Origin: XYA12-FULL-58-9 sp001798605
GTDB taxonomy: Bacteria > Myxococcota > XYA12-FULL-58-9
DNA: 39,102 bases
Direction of reading: 5' to 3'
NCBI GenBank assembly: GCA_036736205.1
Contig: DAINMX010000035.1
Coordinates: 1-39,102 of the forward strand
Below the pieces are notes generated by a model. That model had not been told where the DNA came from. It saw only the letters and a list, made by a program, of their open reading frames with translations, and did not search any database. Of this stretch, positions 26,001 through 37,246 are shown in pieces; positions within the stretch are counted from its first letter, which is position 1; each line of letters begins with the position of its first letter. The position numbers were made by a program, and so were the translations under genes.

Positions 26001-27906
26001 CCAGCTCAGCAATGATTTGCTCGTAGGCAAGAATGGCCGCAGGTGCGTTGCCTTGCTTCTCCGCAGATTCCCCCAGATTGATCAGGGCCTCCGCACGAAT
26101 TGCCGGATCAGCCACTTCGTCGGCAATGCGTCGCCAGCTTTCGAGGGCCACCCCGTGGTGCTCAAGTCGCTCCTGTTCACGGGCAAGCGCCACGGCTGCC
26201 GGGGCGGTGACCGCAAGAAGTGTCGCGTTGTCACGGATGATCTGTTCAAAACCTGCCGCACCGTTTATACCGGCGTGTTGGCGCGCCGTCTCAATCCACC
26301 TTTGTGCAGCGCGTTGAACATAGTGCCTTTCCCCGGGCAGCTCCTGCAACGTGGAACGAGAGATGTGTGCCACCGCGTCAAGGTCTCCCATGAGTGCAAA
26401 CACCTCGCCGAGACGATCTCGGGCGCGCGCCTTGTCCTCATTTGGCACATCATCACCTCGTGCTATTACGGAAAAGACCGCGGCGGCGCTCTGCCTGTCG
26501 CCAAGCGCGTAGGTAGCCTCAGCCTTGGTGAGCGTCGCTCTCGTGACAACCGCGGGTTGGTTTGCAAATCGTTTCTCAACGGCAGCGATTTCCCGCAAAC
26601 GTTCTTTCGTAAATGTTCTCTCCGCTTCCTCGCGGATCATCAACTCGCCGCGCAGTCGTTCAAGCATTTGCAGGCGCTGGATCTCGACAAGAGATACACC
26701 CGCGAGAAGTGATCCAGACGCTTCTTCGGCAACTCGCTGGAGCTCGGCAACGGCGTCGGAATATCGCTCCCGCTCAGCCAGCTCGCGGGCGAGCTCGTAT
26801 CGAGCGGACGCTGAAGCGGTTGGTGTCGTGGCCACCAAGTAGCGCAGAGCAAGCTTTCGCAGAGCCGGATTGGTCTCGGCTCGGGCCGCTTCCAATATGC
26901 CTTCAGGACCCGCATTGGTGTGAATCATACCATCAGTGGGAAGCGCATAGATTTCCAGATCGCCAAAACCCGAAGTCGTGTAGACAAACCAATCATTGGC
27001 CATGGACGCAAAAATCTCGCCACCGTCCCCGGCGGTCAGCGGCTCTGCGAGCGGCGGCTTTCCAGACGCAAAGGTCGTCCTGTCAAAATCTAGGGCCCAC
27101 AGGCTCGGGGCGTCATCCACGTCAATGACACCGTCGCCAGTTTGGTCGTCGACCCAGCGGGCAAAAAGAATTCGCGTTCCTTGGGCACCCCGCGCAACGC
27201 GAGGAATTCCTTCGGTGTAGGCACCATCTGTCACTGCGGCAACTGCACCGTCCTTGACACGCAGGCCGTACAACCTTGGCCGCGGCCGCTCATCCAGTGC
27301 GACGTAAAACAAATATTGACCGTCAGTCGCGACGGCTGGGTCCCATCCCCGCTCAACCACAGTGCGGCGTACGCCGGATTCGAGATCGAAGCAGTCAATG
27401 CGTTCCGGCGCGCCCCCGCGTGCTCGCGCTGTGAAATAGATGGTCTTGCCATCGGCGCTCCAGGTCGGCGCGCGGTCAGCGGTGTCCCTATTAGTCAGGC
27501 ACCGCTTGCCACTGCCGTCAACATCCATGATCCAGATGTCGCCTTTGACATCATCGACCTGCGATGTCCATGTTATCTGCCTGCCCGTCGGTGACAGCTC
27601 TGGGTCGGTGTCATCGGCAGATTGCGTGGTGAGCCGAACAGCAGCACCACCCTGCAAGGGTCGCTTGTATATGTCGAGGTTACGCTCGACCACCGCAGCA
27701 TAAACAACCATGCCGCTCGCGGGCACAATGGACGGAGCCAAATCATCGTTGGTGCTCTTGATGATCGGCACCGGATCCTGAAACACGCCAGCCCGTGGGG
27801 CGGGAAACTCCGGTCGCACTGCTGTGCCCGTGCTGGCAGCGCAGCCCCAAGACATCGCCACCGCCATGGACATGATTTGAGCTGGCCGCATCATTTTTTG
27901 GCCCAT
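20086..27906 (-). CDS. Giant exported protein: TolB-like propeller, TPR, pseudo-CHAT, TPR, active CHAT peptidase domain
   Basis: A 2606-residue protein. An N-terminal signal with a weak lipobox (S-W-G-C, Cys22) suggests export. Residues about 50-325 are TolB/PD40 propeller repeats (I-T-W-T-S, D-I-W-I-M-D, A-P-T-W-S-A-D-G-K-T-I-Y-F). TPR-like helices follow (about 345-1340) up to L-L-E-R-D-R. Residues about 1380-1660 resemble a CHAT domain with His1522 (L-Y-L-G-A-H-G-A) but V-D-G-I (Ile1571) where S-A-C is expected. A second TPR array (about 1670-2205) ends in Y-I-E-R-S-R-A-R-D-M-L-D, then a CHAT domain with His2466 (I-A-A-H-G-E) and Cys2520 (L-S-A-C-D-S), the catalytic pair of caspase-like CHAT peptidases. 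The start may be 27906 or 27894; the latter overlaps the DUF1318 stop as ATGA. It is the last gene of the AsmA-like operon. A protease acting in the envelope is inferred. Confidence 0.88.
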   Translation of the reverse strand: MGQKMMRPAQIMSMAVAMSWGCAASTGTAVRPEFPAPRAGVFQDPVPIIKSTNDDLAPSIVPASGMVVYAAVVERNLDIYKRPLQGGAAVRLTTQSADDTDPELSPTGRQITWTSQVDDVKGDIWIMDVDGSGKRCLTNRDTADRAPTWSADGKTIYFTARARGGAPERIDCFDLESGVRRTVVERGWDPAVATDGQYLFYVALDERPRPRLYGLRVKDGAVAAVTDGAYTEGIPRVARGAQGTRILFARWVDDQTGDGVIDVDDAPSLWALDFDRTTFASGKPPLAEPLTAGDGGEIFASMANDWFVYTTSGFGDLEIYALPTDGMIHTNAGPEGILEAARAETNPALRKLALRYLVATTPTASASARYELARELAERERYSDAVAELQRVAEEASGSLLAGVSLVEIQRLQMLERLRGELMIREEAERTFTKERLREIAAVEKRFANQPAVVTRATLTKAEATYALGDRQSAAAVFSVIARGDDVPNEDKARARDRLGEVFALMGDLDAVAHISRSTLQELPGERHYVQRAAQRWIETARQHAGINGAAGFEQIIRDNATLLAVTAPAAVALAREQERLEHHGVALESWRRIADEVADPAIRAEALINLGESAEKQGNAPAAILAYEQIIAELAQSPKLRSRALHGLTRIALSKARGEEEAGDIATARDSYARLLRNNRELVYAHRRYIELSAGLGDLEKVLSEYEAAAETDPRDKFARYGYGYALTFSSPPSLNRAEREIEAALELDSRLGAAHLTLGWIREQWNERDARGGWLDRASDSYAIAWSLLDPTNDVELWAASRLNYANVLFKIGKTDDALVSYRAREEAGVPFRNPITELIFLQRYAQAAMREQAFELAQKNAERAFALADSLVGKPRLGTMAALNAALGLLTKNYDRAAEWYERARAIYVEREDWQRVIPMLRGKALSLQQLGKDEQALVVWGELLQNLEQQRGPGDARYCWEKPALRLLAWIPVRIGMLEQELPTNAKSVTGAICGFSANQEEDIARAAMARLLVRRGEIQAALRLDGRRVEIVRAAGAEPKRGGRVQLELLLALHESALLHARVGDATGAQKIWLEALTIGMALSGCVQPDPNAPGVMCTAAGSTELQAWADVVIILESLAQLWLETPDVRTELSSAEALLTAHLGSGATAAARPELSQRLSRWLSLQEVFEATVVPKINAPDTAGRFAALLGELDKRVEHLDAALALSRLGVSDVTGETNVLPGVLGLVGETSEAQLAPSEMPNNWRFRFDRSLWLGSERAAGPNVEWLDAAIDSFEAVPQPAHAIERNAFVAAAAGRLIARGDAVRAWRLLERDRLLSLQPSVERAVKVDSWTILRRLRDEPEKYAAALKKASALALALEGQPTTVAEVQNSLEGKHVLVQIFAPLPEQTHFFAIDVNGVSHVVGGTFDGSIPEALLAHLSGGEAITLYVDAGELWDEPLGTLRYGQGSLGKSFEVSEVLAATYLVASYQTRKIGKGGIVSLGSELPIDDVATYAANAEALGKQGARSSILYLGAHGALSSAPRGRPGLAQVVLVAADAVGKSGLDLDKISATTISAPVVIVDGIAVSARLRRAVAQAFLLAGVPTLIVGAETPARALVAAVQKGLEESRIATAVSQSLRQEGASASILGFGGMTPAERVDFALGELIRLVTEAANQFKEGSNTGKRENWQAAQSYFAEVDDTIVFLLRDQSQALLATSKHKHAKLGSSLGTRRIQYQKTLAVVHRNLDEPEEAARLYQAVHDIYVEQGDLSSAAKTALDLAVALEQANRPRESLDAAKRCVEHAVEGKDLLLQATCTSKRATTHRGLYEYDEAIRWYNEAAQLYGKVDPKEQIAPWRHLGFLYRDVLSNYGEALKSFEKALAIAEAVKAQDLAPGLMLDIVTVFRKRGAYDQALERAFLIEALGESVKERTRIDVTLEIARLYWYRGSYRRALDWQEKALKMARAAKDAFRETQAVSLAALVALNQGELMRAEELARNALELARATGRRSEEAAQLNNLGKILREAGRITEAIAIFRDALVLDVELGSVEGRAYDLRNLAVALHRQGNDREALERVNEALALSRSIGEQYNQLESLFAAGEILDALGIPESSERYAEAAQIARKASVPEIEWRSVYALGRKAEQAGDSEQASRLFEQALQVAERLGRGQSNESTTHSRDDLYAAAIDLAIAAGDTGRAYSYIERSRARDMLDVLAGRTIELPSDDAKAKLTAELRAKEAVVAASRDVLLEVEGAAKQLREAEDAHRVVMEALRERYPRLARIFTITPASLEELQRVLPAGTVVLSFFVGRNKTTVIAIDGSSADVVSIALSRVELSDRVGRIRLAIRAFGAVEDQLAKLADVLMKPLRPRLQKATTVVVLPQGPLHHLPFAALPDKDGEPMLQHFVIARAPSGSILFDQLQQAVPGRPEHISVFAPSADLPFSGLEAASIAGTRANVGAAASEATLREVRADAIDIAAHGELDPTDPLSSAIVLWPPETEDGRAIEARNDGRLELHEVFSLPHAPRLVTLSACDSAISAQHGNEWLGLGGAFLTAGSRTVIASANRVSDLAAAVLMKRFYRSIRHNSPGEALREAALSARRYFSHPAHWAGFVLIGDYR

Positions 27907-28428
27907 GTCCCGTCAGTCCCCTCGTACCAATCGCCAGGATGAGCCCTCTCGAGAATCAGTCGATGATAGAGTTCGACGATCTGCGGTCGGTCTGCCACAG
28001 TGAGCACCGGGTCGATGCCGATGGCCCAGTCAATAATCGCACGTCGGTCGGCGTTTTCCTGATCAATCAACGTCTTCCTGAGCAGGATGAGATCTTCAGA
28101 AGGGGCGTCACAAGGCCGTATCGTCAAAATCGCACCACGCGCCTCACCCAGGCAACCTGCCACCTTCAAATCGCCGATGTCATCTCGATTGTACAGTTGC
28201 CTTCGACGGGCAGCGATTGCTCGACTCTGCAGATCGTCAGCTGACCCTGCGTGCACCCCACCCCCTCGAGAGCGGACCGACGCGACGAGCATCTGCTCCT
28301 CCGACAACGGCTCAGCTTCCCCCATGAGCTGCTTCTCGAGGGTCGTCTTCTGCCCGATGACAATCTGGTTGGTCTTGATGCCGCACGCCGCCCCTCCCAG
28401 AACAAGGGCAGCAAACAAAGAGGAAGAT

Positions 28429-28439
<11 letters not shown>
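27891..28439 (-). CDS. DUF1318 (YdbL-like) lipoprotein
   Basis: A 182-residue lipoprotein: the signal L-V-L-G-G-A-A-C gives acylated Cys19. After it comes Q-I-V-I-G-Q-K-T-T-L-E-K-Q-L-M-G, which resembles the T-x-L-E-x-Q-x-x-G start of DUF1318 proteins, and the C-terminus R-A-H-P-G-D-W-Y-E-G-T-D-G-T-W-A-K-K closely parallels the end of E. coli YdbL (R-A-K-P-G-E-Y-V-Q-G-x-x-G-x-W). In E. coli YdbL works with the AsmA-like YdbH and the lipoprotein YnbE in moving phospholipid to the outer membrane. Here the upstream gene is AsmA-like and overlaps by 11 bases, repeating that pairing. No separate YnbE gene is seen; the lipidated N-terminal strand of this protein might take its place. Two Cys residues (V-A-G-C and R-P-C) could form a disulfide. 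Confidence 0.75.
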
Positions 28440-32097
<3,658 letters not shown>

Positions 32098-32256
32098 GGA
32101 ATTAGATGACCGCCATGTTCGTCCTAATTCATACCCTGACCCAGAGCTAGGTAGTAGACTTTGGGTGCAAAAGGCGACGCTTGCAGCCGAGCCCCGAGGG
32201 GTGTAATCCCAGCAGGTTGTTGGCCTTTGTCTGGTCGGCCGACGCCGGAGGAAATG
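32098..32256. promoter_or_regulatory. Divergent intergenic region between the AsmA-like operon and an exported protein
   Basis: These 159 bases must drive both directions. The first 60 bases are AT-richer than the rest, the most likely promoter location. I see no convincing box pair. GGAGG at 32247-32251 is the ribosome-binding site of the rightward gene. Confidence 0.4.
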
Positions 32257-32994
32257 ATGCAAAGACTACATTCCATTATTGCCGTGGGTGCGATTCTCTT
32301 GGTGAGCGGCCTCGCGAACGCCGCAGACACCCTATTGGTGAAAACCGACGGCAAGCTGGGGGCGGGAATCGCCACCAAGCACACAATTGCAGGAAACACC
32401 TTGGTACTCGAGCTTGCAGCGGGAGCCGACGGCGCGGCATGGGCCCGGACCATAAACGAACGACTCACCGGTGCCAAGGCGACCTTTGTCGGCGGCAAGC
32501 TCAGCATCTTTGGAATTCCCCCTGAGACTCTTATCGACCAGCTGACCAGCCTGTCCCTCGAAGGTGACGCTGATCCCTTGGCAGAGCTCGGAGCCCTTGG
32601 CGGAGGGATCGCCGCTGTCGACGCTCCCGAGGGAGGTGGATCGATTCGCGCCTCCAAACCCTCTGACATTGCGATGGCCGAAAGCACCCATGATGCTGAC
32701 GAATATCACGAGGCTGATGTCGTAGAGGTCAAAAAGGGAGTATTTCCCCAAGTGGTGCTCAAACTGAAGATGCGCAAACCAGGGCGAAAGAGTCCCCTCA
32801 AGAAAGACTTACGTTGGGGCAAAGTCATTGACGCAACGGTCATGTACAATAGCCGAGGCGGCGCCGTCGATTACGGCGACGCCAGCAATCAGAATTTGCT
32901 GATTGGTTGGTATCTCACCCCTCGCGATCGCGTCAGGGTCCATCTCGTTGGCAAAGGCGGCACTTACTCGATCGATTGGCTCTCCAGAGAATAA
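32257..32994 (+). CDS. Exported protein of unknown function
   Basis: A 245-residue protein starting MQRLHSIIAVGAILLVSGLA with a clear signal peptide cleaved about after A-N-A (residue 23), so it should be periplasmic or secreted. GGAGG five bases before ATG 32257 decides this start; ATG 32254 is too close. The mature part begins T-L-L-V-K-T-D-G-K-L-G-A-G-I-A-T-K-H-T-I, contains a Gly/Ala/Glu-rich low-complexity stretch (about 105-135) and a basic segment K-L-K-M-R-K-P-G-R-K-S-P-L-K-K-D (about 165-180), and ends in short beta-like strands. I recognise no family. It is divergent from the AsmA-like operon and may share its regulation. Confidence 0.7.
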   Translation: MQRLHSIIAVGAILLVSGLANAADTLLVKTDGKLGAGIATKHTIAGNTLVLELAAGADGAAWARTINERLTGAKATFVGGKLSIFGIPPETLIDQLTSLSLEGDADPLAELGALGGGIAAVDAPEGGGSIRASKPSDIAMAESTHDADEYHEADVVEVKKGVFPQVVLKLKMRKPGRKSPLKKDLRWGKVIDATVMYNSRGGAVDYGDASNQNLLIGWYLTPRDRVRVHLVGKGGTYSIDWLSRE

Positions 32995-33021
32995 TCTGTT
33001 TGCTCGAGAAACCCGTCAGCC

Positions 33022-36000
33022 TCACAAATAGGAAATCTTGCCGCCCTTTTCTTGCCGGGCTTGCTTCTCGGCTTGAGTCTCATTGAGCAAGGCGTCGAGT
33101 TCACCACTGACGTCATCACCACCATCGCCAAGACCGCCAAGACGTTGTGTCTCACTGAGCTTTGCGACAACGTCCCGAAACCGCGCATTCATGGCGTGGA
33201 CCTTGTCAAAGAACTTTGCAGCTTCCACATACTTGCCCATGGAATGGTAGGCTAGGCCAATCTCATAACGTAGGGCCATCGCCTCCTCAGGGGTAACACG
33301 TTCGGAGTTGAGGCCACTTTGAAAATGGTCCAGCGCCTCTTGGGTGTTCCCCTGCTCGAGCTTGCACAACCCAACCATCGTTAGGGCACCGATGGCGCGT
33401 TCTGCCGATTTTGTCGAGACGAGAAACTCTCGCGTCGCATCATCAAACAGACCCATCTCTTTGTAGGCAATACCAAGGTTGTAATGCGTCTCGTAGTCCG
33501 TATCCTCAACTTGCTTTGCGACGCCCTTCTTGAATTCGTCGAATACGTCCGTGAACGATACTTGGAAATCGTCGGTCTCGGAATCTCCAAGCTCCGCCTC
33601 GAGGTCCGCGGCCAAGTCGACCGTCTCGTATTCGATATCCGGTTCGGGCTCATCGAAGTCATCCTGAGCTGGCGCTGTGGCCGCATCCAAGGGTTCCGGC
33701 GCAGGCTCCGGCCCTGCCTGGGCTTCGCCGCCGCCCTCCATCTCGACCTTAAGGCTCAACAACTTTGGATGATCGGGGTGCCCGACGAGTAACGCCGCCA
33801 GCGAGTCCTTGGCCTCCTGTTCCAGGCCTTGCTGCAGATAAAACTGGATCTCTTCGATCTCTTCGCTCAGATCAGCCTGTTCTGCGGCGGGTCCACTCTC
33901 TGCCGCCACCTCGGGCGGAGCTTCCACCTCGGGCTCAAGTTCCACCTCGGGCGGAGCTTCCACCTCGGGCTCAAATTCCACCTCGGGCGGAGCTTCCACC
34001 TCGAGCTCAAATTCCACCTCGGGTGGAGCTTCCACCTCGGGTGGAGCTTCCACCTCGGGCGGAGCTTCCACCTCGAGCTCAGCTTCTACCTCGGGCTCAA
34101 ATTCCACCTCGGGCTCAAATTCCACCTCGGGCTCAAGTTCCACCTCGGGCTCAAGTTCCACCTCGGGCGGAGCCGCGATCGCGACATGGGGCGCAGTTGG
34201 CTCGACATCGACAACCTCGACCACACCGCTCGGCTCGGGATCACCCAAGAAGGCATCGTCGGCAATCGCGCCATCAGCATCTGACGGCAAAAAATCCCGG
34301 GTTGCGCCGACGGTCAACCCATCCGAGACGCCCGACTTCTCCACAACCGCCGATTCAACCGGAATCCTCTCGGACACCTTTGCCCGCGGCTTTGGCACTG
34401 AAGAGAGGAGGGCCTCAAGCTCGTCATCGAGAGGATATTTCGCGGGTTTTCGTGCTTCCAAGGTCGTCGTACTCGATCTCGACTGCGTGTGTGCAGAGGA
34501 GATCGGCAGAGCGCCCACACCGCGTTTACCTCGAGAAAATTGCTCGGGCACGGCCGACTCGCCGGTTTGCACGTCTTGGACTCGTGGTCGATCAGCCTGC
34601 AACGTGAGAGACAGATCGGCTTCTCCGCTCTGAACGGGCACCTCGTCAATGCCAATGAAGACCCTGCCTTCGCCACTCTCAACTGTTGTGGTGAGCTCAT
34701 CATCGGCCAGTGTCTCTTCAACGACCACTGGCGTCGACGCACCCTGGATACGCAAATCCTTGCCGTCTGGTATAAGACCAGACTCATCGGGCTCATCCAC
34801 TTCGATCTCGGCCCCATCGAGATCAGCGCCCAAAATGAGATCAGACTCATCCGCCTCAACCTCAATATCGATGGGCTCATCCTCGATGTCCACGTCCACT
34901 GCAAATCCATCGTCGGAATCGAGGTCGATCTCGGCTGCTGCTGGAGAAGGCTCATAGGAAAGTGTGGGGCCTGGTAGCGCCGGCGGTGCCTGCAACGCAT
35001 CAGAACGAGCCATGACTGTGGCTTCGTGCAAGGAATCGGACGAAGGCTCGGGTTGGGCACCGATACTGTCCCGCAAAGCTTGGGCCTGAGCGTGGTTGGG
35101 GTCGAGCTCAAGCAGTTCGGTCAGGTTCTTGCGAGCGCCATCAAGGTCTCCATCTCGATGGGCGTTGTTTGCCAAGAGCCACAATTCACGCACAGCGCCA
35201 GCCACGTCACACAGATCGAGCAGCAGGTCTTTGTACTTGGCGCGCGCCTCGACGTGATTGGAATCCAAGTCAAAGACGCGCTGCAGATGCTCCATCGCTT
35301 TGCTCTTGAGCCCGTACTTGACGTAGACCTCCACCTCCGTGAGGATTCGTAGCACCGCTTCTTCGTTGTCTGAAGCCGAGGGCTCTTCAGAGATGACTAT
35401 CTCCTCTGCCTCGACCTCGATCTCGATCTCTTCAGGTTGCTCGGCAAGGATGGCAGGCGTAAGTTCTGATTGGACGCGATTGATCTCCCGCACCTCGATG
35501 ATCTTCTGCACCGGTTCGACGCGACTTAGCGGTTGCGGTTGACGGTATTGCTTGACGGCGTGTTGCGCCTCGGGGTCGTCGGGAGCCAGCTCGAGAAGTT
35601 GACCCAAGACGGAGGCCTGGGCATTGCTGTCGCCTGCATCGCAATGAATCCGGGCGAGCTCTCTGTAAACCGAAATCGTCTTCTGCACCTGGCCAAGATC
35701 GCGAAAGGCATTGGCCAATAGAGTCAGGGTGTTGACATCCTTGGAATCGGCCTTGAAGCAAACCTGCAGCTTGGCAAGCGCTCGGCGAGCATCATTCTTT
35801 TGAATGTAGATGTTGGCGAGCTCGCGAGTCGTCTCAAGGTCGGAGGGATCGAAGTGAACGATCCGTTCTGCCACCTTGACGTAGTCATCCACGCGATGGT
35901 GCGACTTGAGATAGGTCGCCGCCGAGCGGTATTCGTTGCGAGCCTCCTCGACCATTTCTTGCTTGGCGAACATGTCGGCAAGCTTGATGCGGCTCGCCAC

Positions 36001-36438
36001 ATTCTCTGGGTCAATCTCGACCATCTTGCGCAGAACTCTCATCGCCTCGTCGTTGCGGCCCTGCTTCTCGTAAATCTGACTGATCTGCCGATATTGATTG
36101 GTGGCGTCAGAGAGCAAACCGAGCTGATGGTAGAGCTCCGCGAGCTTGAGATTTACGTCCACCAGCGTGGGATCTATTTTGAGAATTTGTTTGTAGACAG
36201 CTACGGCCTTGAGGAAGAAACCTTGCTCAGCATAAAACTGCGCGACCTTGGCATAGGTACCCGTGGCCGCACCCTGTTGGCCGCTGCGGGTTTGCAGGTC
36301 ACCGATCTTCAGAAGTGTTCGAACATCGCGAGGGTCTTCTTCGACGAGGCGCTCGAATTCACGGATGGCCTTGTCAATTTGCCCTTTTTGCAAATACTTC
36401 TGCGCGATTGCGCGTATCTTGTCCTTGTTTGTCGCCAC
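33022..36438 (-). CDS. Long TPR protein resembling myxobacterial SgmX, with acidic repeat region
   Basis: A 1138-residue cytoplasmic protein starting with GTG. Residues about 5-300 are ordered TPR repeats (A-I-R-E-F-E-R-L-V-E-E-D-P-R-D; F-F-L-K-A-V-A-V-Y-K-Q-I-L-K-I-D-P; A-L-A-K-L-Q-V-C-F-K-A-D), a pattern I recall for SgmX, the Myxococcus xanthus protein that links MglA-GTP to type IV pili at the cell pole. A further TPR block lies around 365-465, followed by a very acidic, Glu/Asp/Pro-rich middle (about 470-940) including 15 six-residue E-V-E-x-x-P repeats (about 756-845), and C-terminal TPRs (about 1000-1110). An MglB-type Roadblock protein is encoded two genes upstream, which fits a polarity role. 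The SgmX identity is from memory of the family pattern and is moderate; that it is a TPR scaffold is certain. Confidence 0.82.
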   Translation of the reverse strand: MATNKDKIRAIAQKYLQKGQIDKAIREFERLVEEDPRDVRTLLKIGDLQTRSGQQGAATGTYAKVAQFYAEQGFFLKAVAVYKQILKIDPTLVDVNLKLAELYHQLGLLSDATNQYRQISQIYEKQGRNDEAMRVLRKMVEIDPENVASRIKLADMFAKQEMVEEARNEYRSAATYLKSHHRVDDYVKVAERIVHFDPSDLETTRELANIYIQKNDARRALAKLQVCFKADSKDVNTLTLLANAFRDLGQVQKTISVYRELARIHCDAGDSNAQASVLGQLLELAPDDPEAQHAVKQYRQPQPLSRVEPVQKIIEVREINRVQSELTPAILAEQPEEIEIEVEAEEIVISEEPSASDNEEAVLRILTEVEVYVKYGLKSKAMEHLQRVFDLDSNHVEARAKYKDLLLDLCDVAGAVRELWLLANNAHRDGDLDGARKNLTELLELDPNHAQAQALRDSIGAQPEPSSDSLHEATVMARSDALQAPPALPGPTLSYEPSPAAAEIDLDSDDGFAVDVDIEDEPIDIEVEADESDLILGADLDGAEIEVDEPDESGLIPDGKDLRIQGASTPVVVEETLADDELTTTVESGEGRVFIGIDEVPVQSGEADLSLTLQADRPRVQDVQTGESAVPEQFSRGKRGVGALPISSAHTQSRSSTTTLEARKPAKYPLDDELEALLSSVPKPRAKVSERIPVESAVVEKSGVSDGLTVGATRDFLPSDADGAIADDAFLGDPEPSGVVEVVDVEPTAPHVAIAAPPEVELEPEVELEPEVEFEPEVEFEPEVEAELEVEAPPEVEAPPEVEAPPEVEFELEVEAPPEVEFEPEVEAPPEVELEPEVEAPPEVAAESGPAAEQADLSEEIEEIQFYLQQGLEQEAKDSLAALLVGHPDHPKLLSLKVEMEGGGEAQAGPEPAPEPLDAATAPAQDDFDEPEPDIEYETVDLAADLEAELGDSETDDFQVSFTDVFDEFKKGVAKQVEDTDYETHYNLGIAYKEMGLFDDATREFLVSTKSAERAIGALTMVGLCKLEQGNTQEALDHFQSGLNSERVTPEEAMALRYEIGLAYHSMGKYVEAAKFFDKVHAMNARFRDVVAKLSETQRLGGLGDGGDDVSGELDALLNETQAEKQARQEKGGKISYL
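33905..34174. repeat. 18-bp in-frame tandem repeat, about 15 copies
   Basis: Repeats of the form TTCCACCTCGGGCKSARN (plus-strand view) encode E-V-E-A-P-P, E-V-E-L-E-P and E-V-E-F-E-P units in the SgmX-like gene. The copies fall into a few exact subtypes arranged in blocks, which suggests recent unequal expansion. Confidence 0.9.
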
Positions 36439-36517
36439 GGGTGCTCAACGGGCTACCAGCCGTTAAGAAAGATAGCACGGAGTCGCCACAGGCTCCAGCC
36501 CCCACTCGCAGTCAACC

Positions 36518-37075
36518 TCAGGCACGTTCCACGTAGGAACCGTCTCGCGTATCGATTTTGATCGACTCACCCTCGTTGACGAACAACGGCACGTTGACAG
36601 TGCCGCCCGACTCGACCTTGGCCAGCTTGGTCGCTCCGGTCGCCGTGTCCCCGCGGACACCGGGCTCACATTCGGTGATCTTCATGACGACAAAGTTCGG
36701 CAGAGTGACGCCGATGGCCTTGCCATTCCAAAACAACACGGTGCAATTGCAGTTCTCCCGCAGCCATTGGGCCATATCACCGATAGCCTCAGCATCAACA
36801 GGGGTCTGTTCGTAGGTGGTCGTGTCCATGAAGGTGAAATGCTCACCGTCCATGTACAGGTACTGCATTTCCTTCTCTTCCATATCGGGTTTGCCAACTC
36901 TGTCGCCCGATTTGAAAGTAGGGTCGAGCACTCGACCGGTCAGGAGATTTTTGATCTTGGTGCGAACAAACGCCCCACCCTTGCCCGGCTTGACGTGTTG
37001 AAACTCGACGATGATGTATGGCTCACCTTCGTACTCGATCTTAAGGCCGTTGCGAAATTCCTGCGTGGTGTACAT
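36518..37075 (-). CDS. efp: Translation elongation factor P
   Basis: A 185-residue EF-P of the usual length with all three beta-barrel domains. The domain I loop is V-K-P-G-K-G-G-A-F (29-37), with a Lys at the tip (Lys32), the type modified by beta-lysylation in many bacteria. The C-terminal signature is around V-N-E-G-E-S-I-K-I-D-T-R-D-G-S-Y (about 166-181). EF-P rescues ribosomes stalled at polyproline stretches, which fits a genome whose neighbouring genes contain Pro-rich repeats. It sits between the LC7 gene (155 bases upstream) and the SgmX-like gene (79 bases downstream) on the same strand. The start is MYTTQEF at 37075. Confidence 0.96.
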   Translation of the reverse strand: MYTTQEFRNGLKIEYEGEPYIIVEFQHVKPGKGGAFVRTKIKNLLTGRVLDPTFKSGDRVGKPDMEEKEMQYLYMDGEHFTFMDTTTYEQTPVDAEAIGDMAQWLRENCNCTVLFWNGKAIGVTLPNFVVMKITECEPGVRGDTATGATKLAKVESGGTVNVPLFVNEGESIKIDTRDGSYVERA

Positions 37076-37179
37076 ATTCCCGTCCTAGTCGTCACAAGCA
37101 GCAGCGTCTGTAGCATATCCACTCATCGGCCGGCAACTCATCTCAGCGATCCACCTGCCAATATATTGGTTTGCTACAT

Positions 37180-37246
37180 CGGTTCGTTCGTTGGCTCGTC
37201 AGCTCGTCAAATCATCAGCTCATCGACTCGCTAGGTCATCAGCTCG
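37180..37246. repeat. Degenerate tandem repeat (CATCAGCTCGTCG-like)
   Basis: Repeated variants of TCAGCTCGTC and GTTCGTTCG span the end of the LC7 gene and the gap before efp. The unit is about 8-13 bases and imperfect. Confidence 0.7.

Noticed and set aside
33905..34174. CRISPR array
   Set aside because: The repeats are contiguous, 18 bases, without spacers, and keep a reading frame.
33765..34607. Plus-strand frame with repeated P-P-R-A-x-x
   Set aside because: It is the antisense reading of the 18-bp coding repeat of the SgmX-like gene.
36447..36464. Hairpin just upstream of the GTG start of the SgmX-like gene (AACGGGCT/AGCCGTT)
   Set aside because: Short stem with a bulge and no T-tract; could affect initiation but is not strong enough to call as a terminator or regulator.
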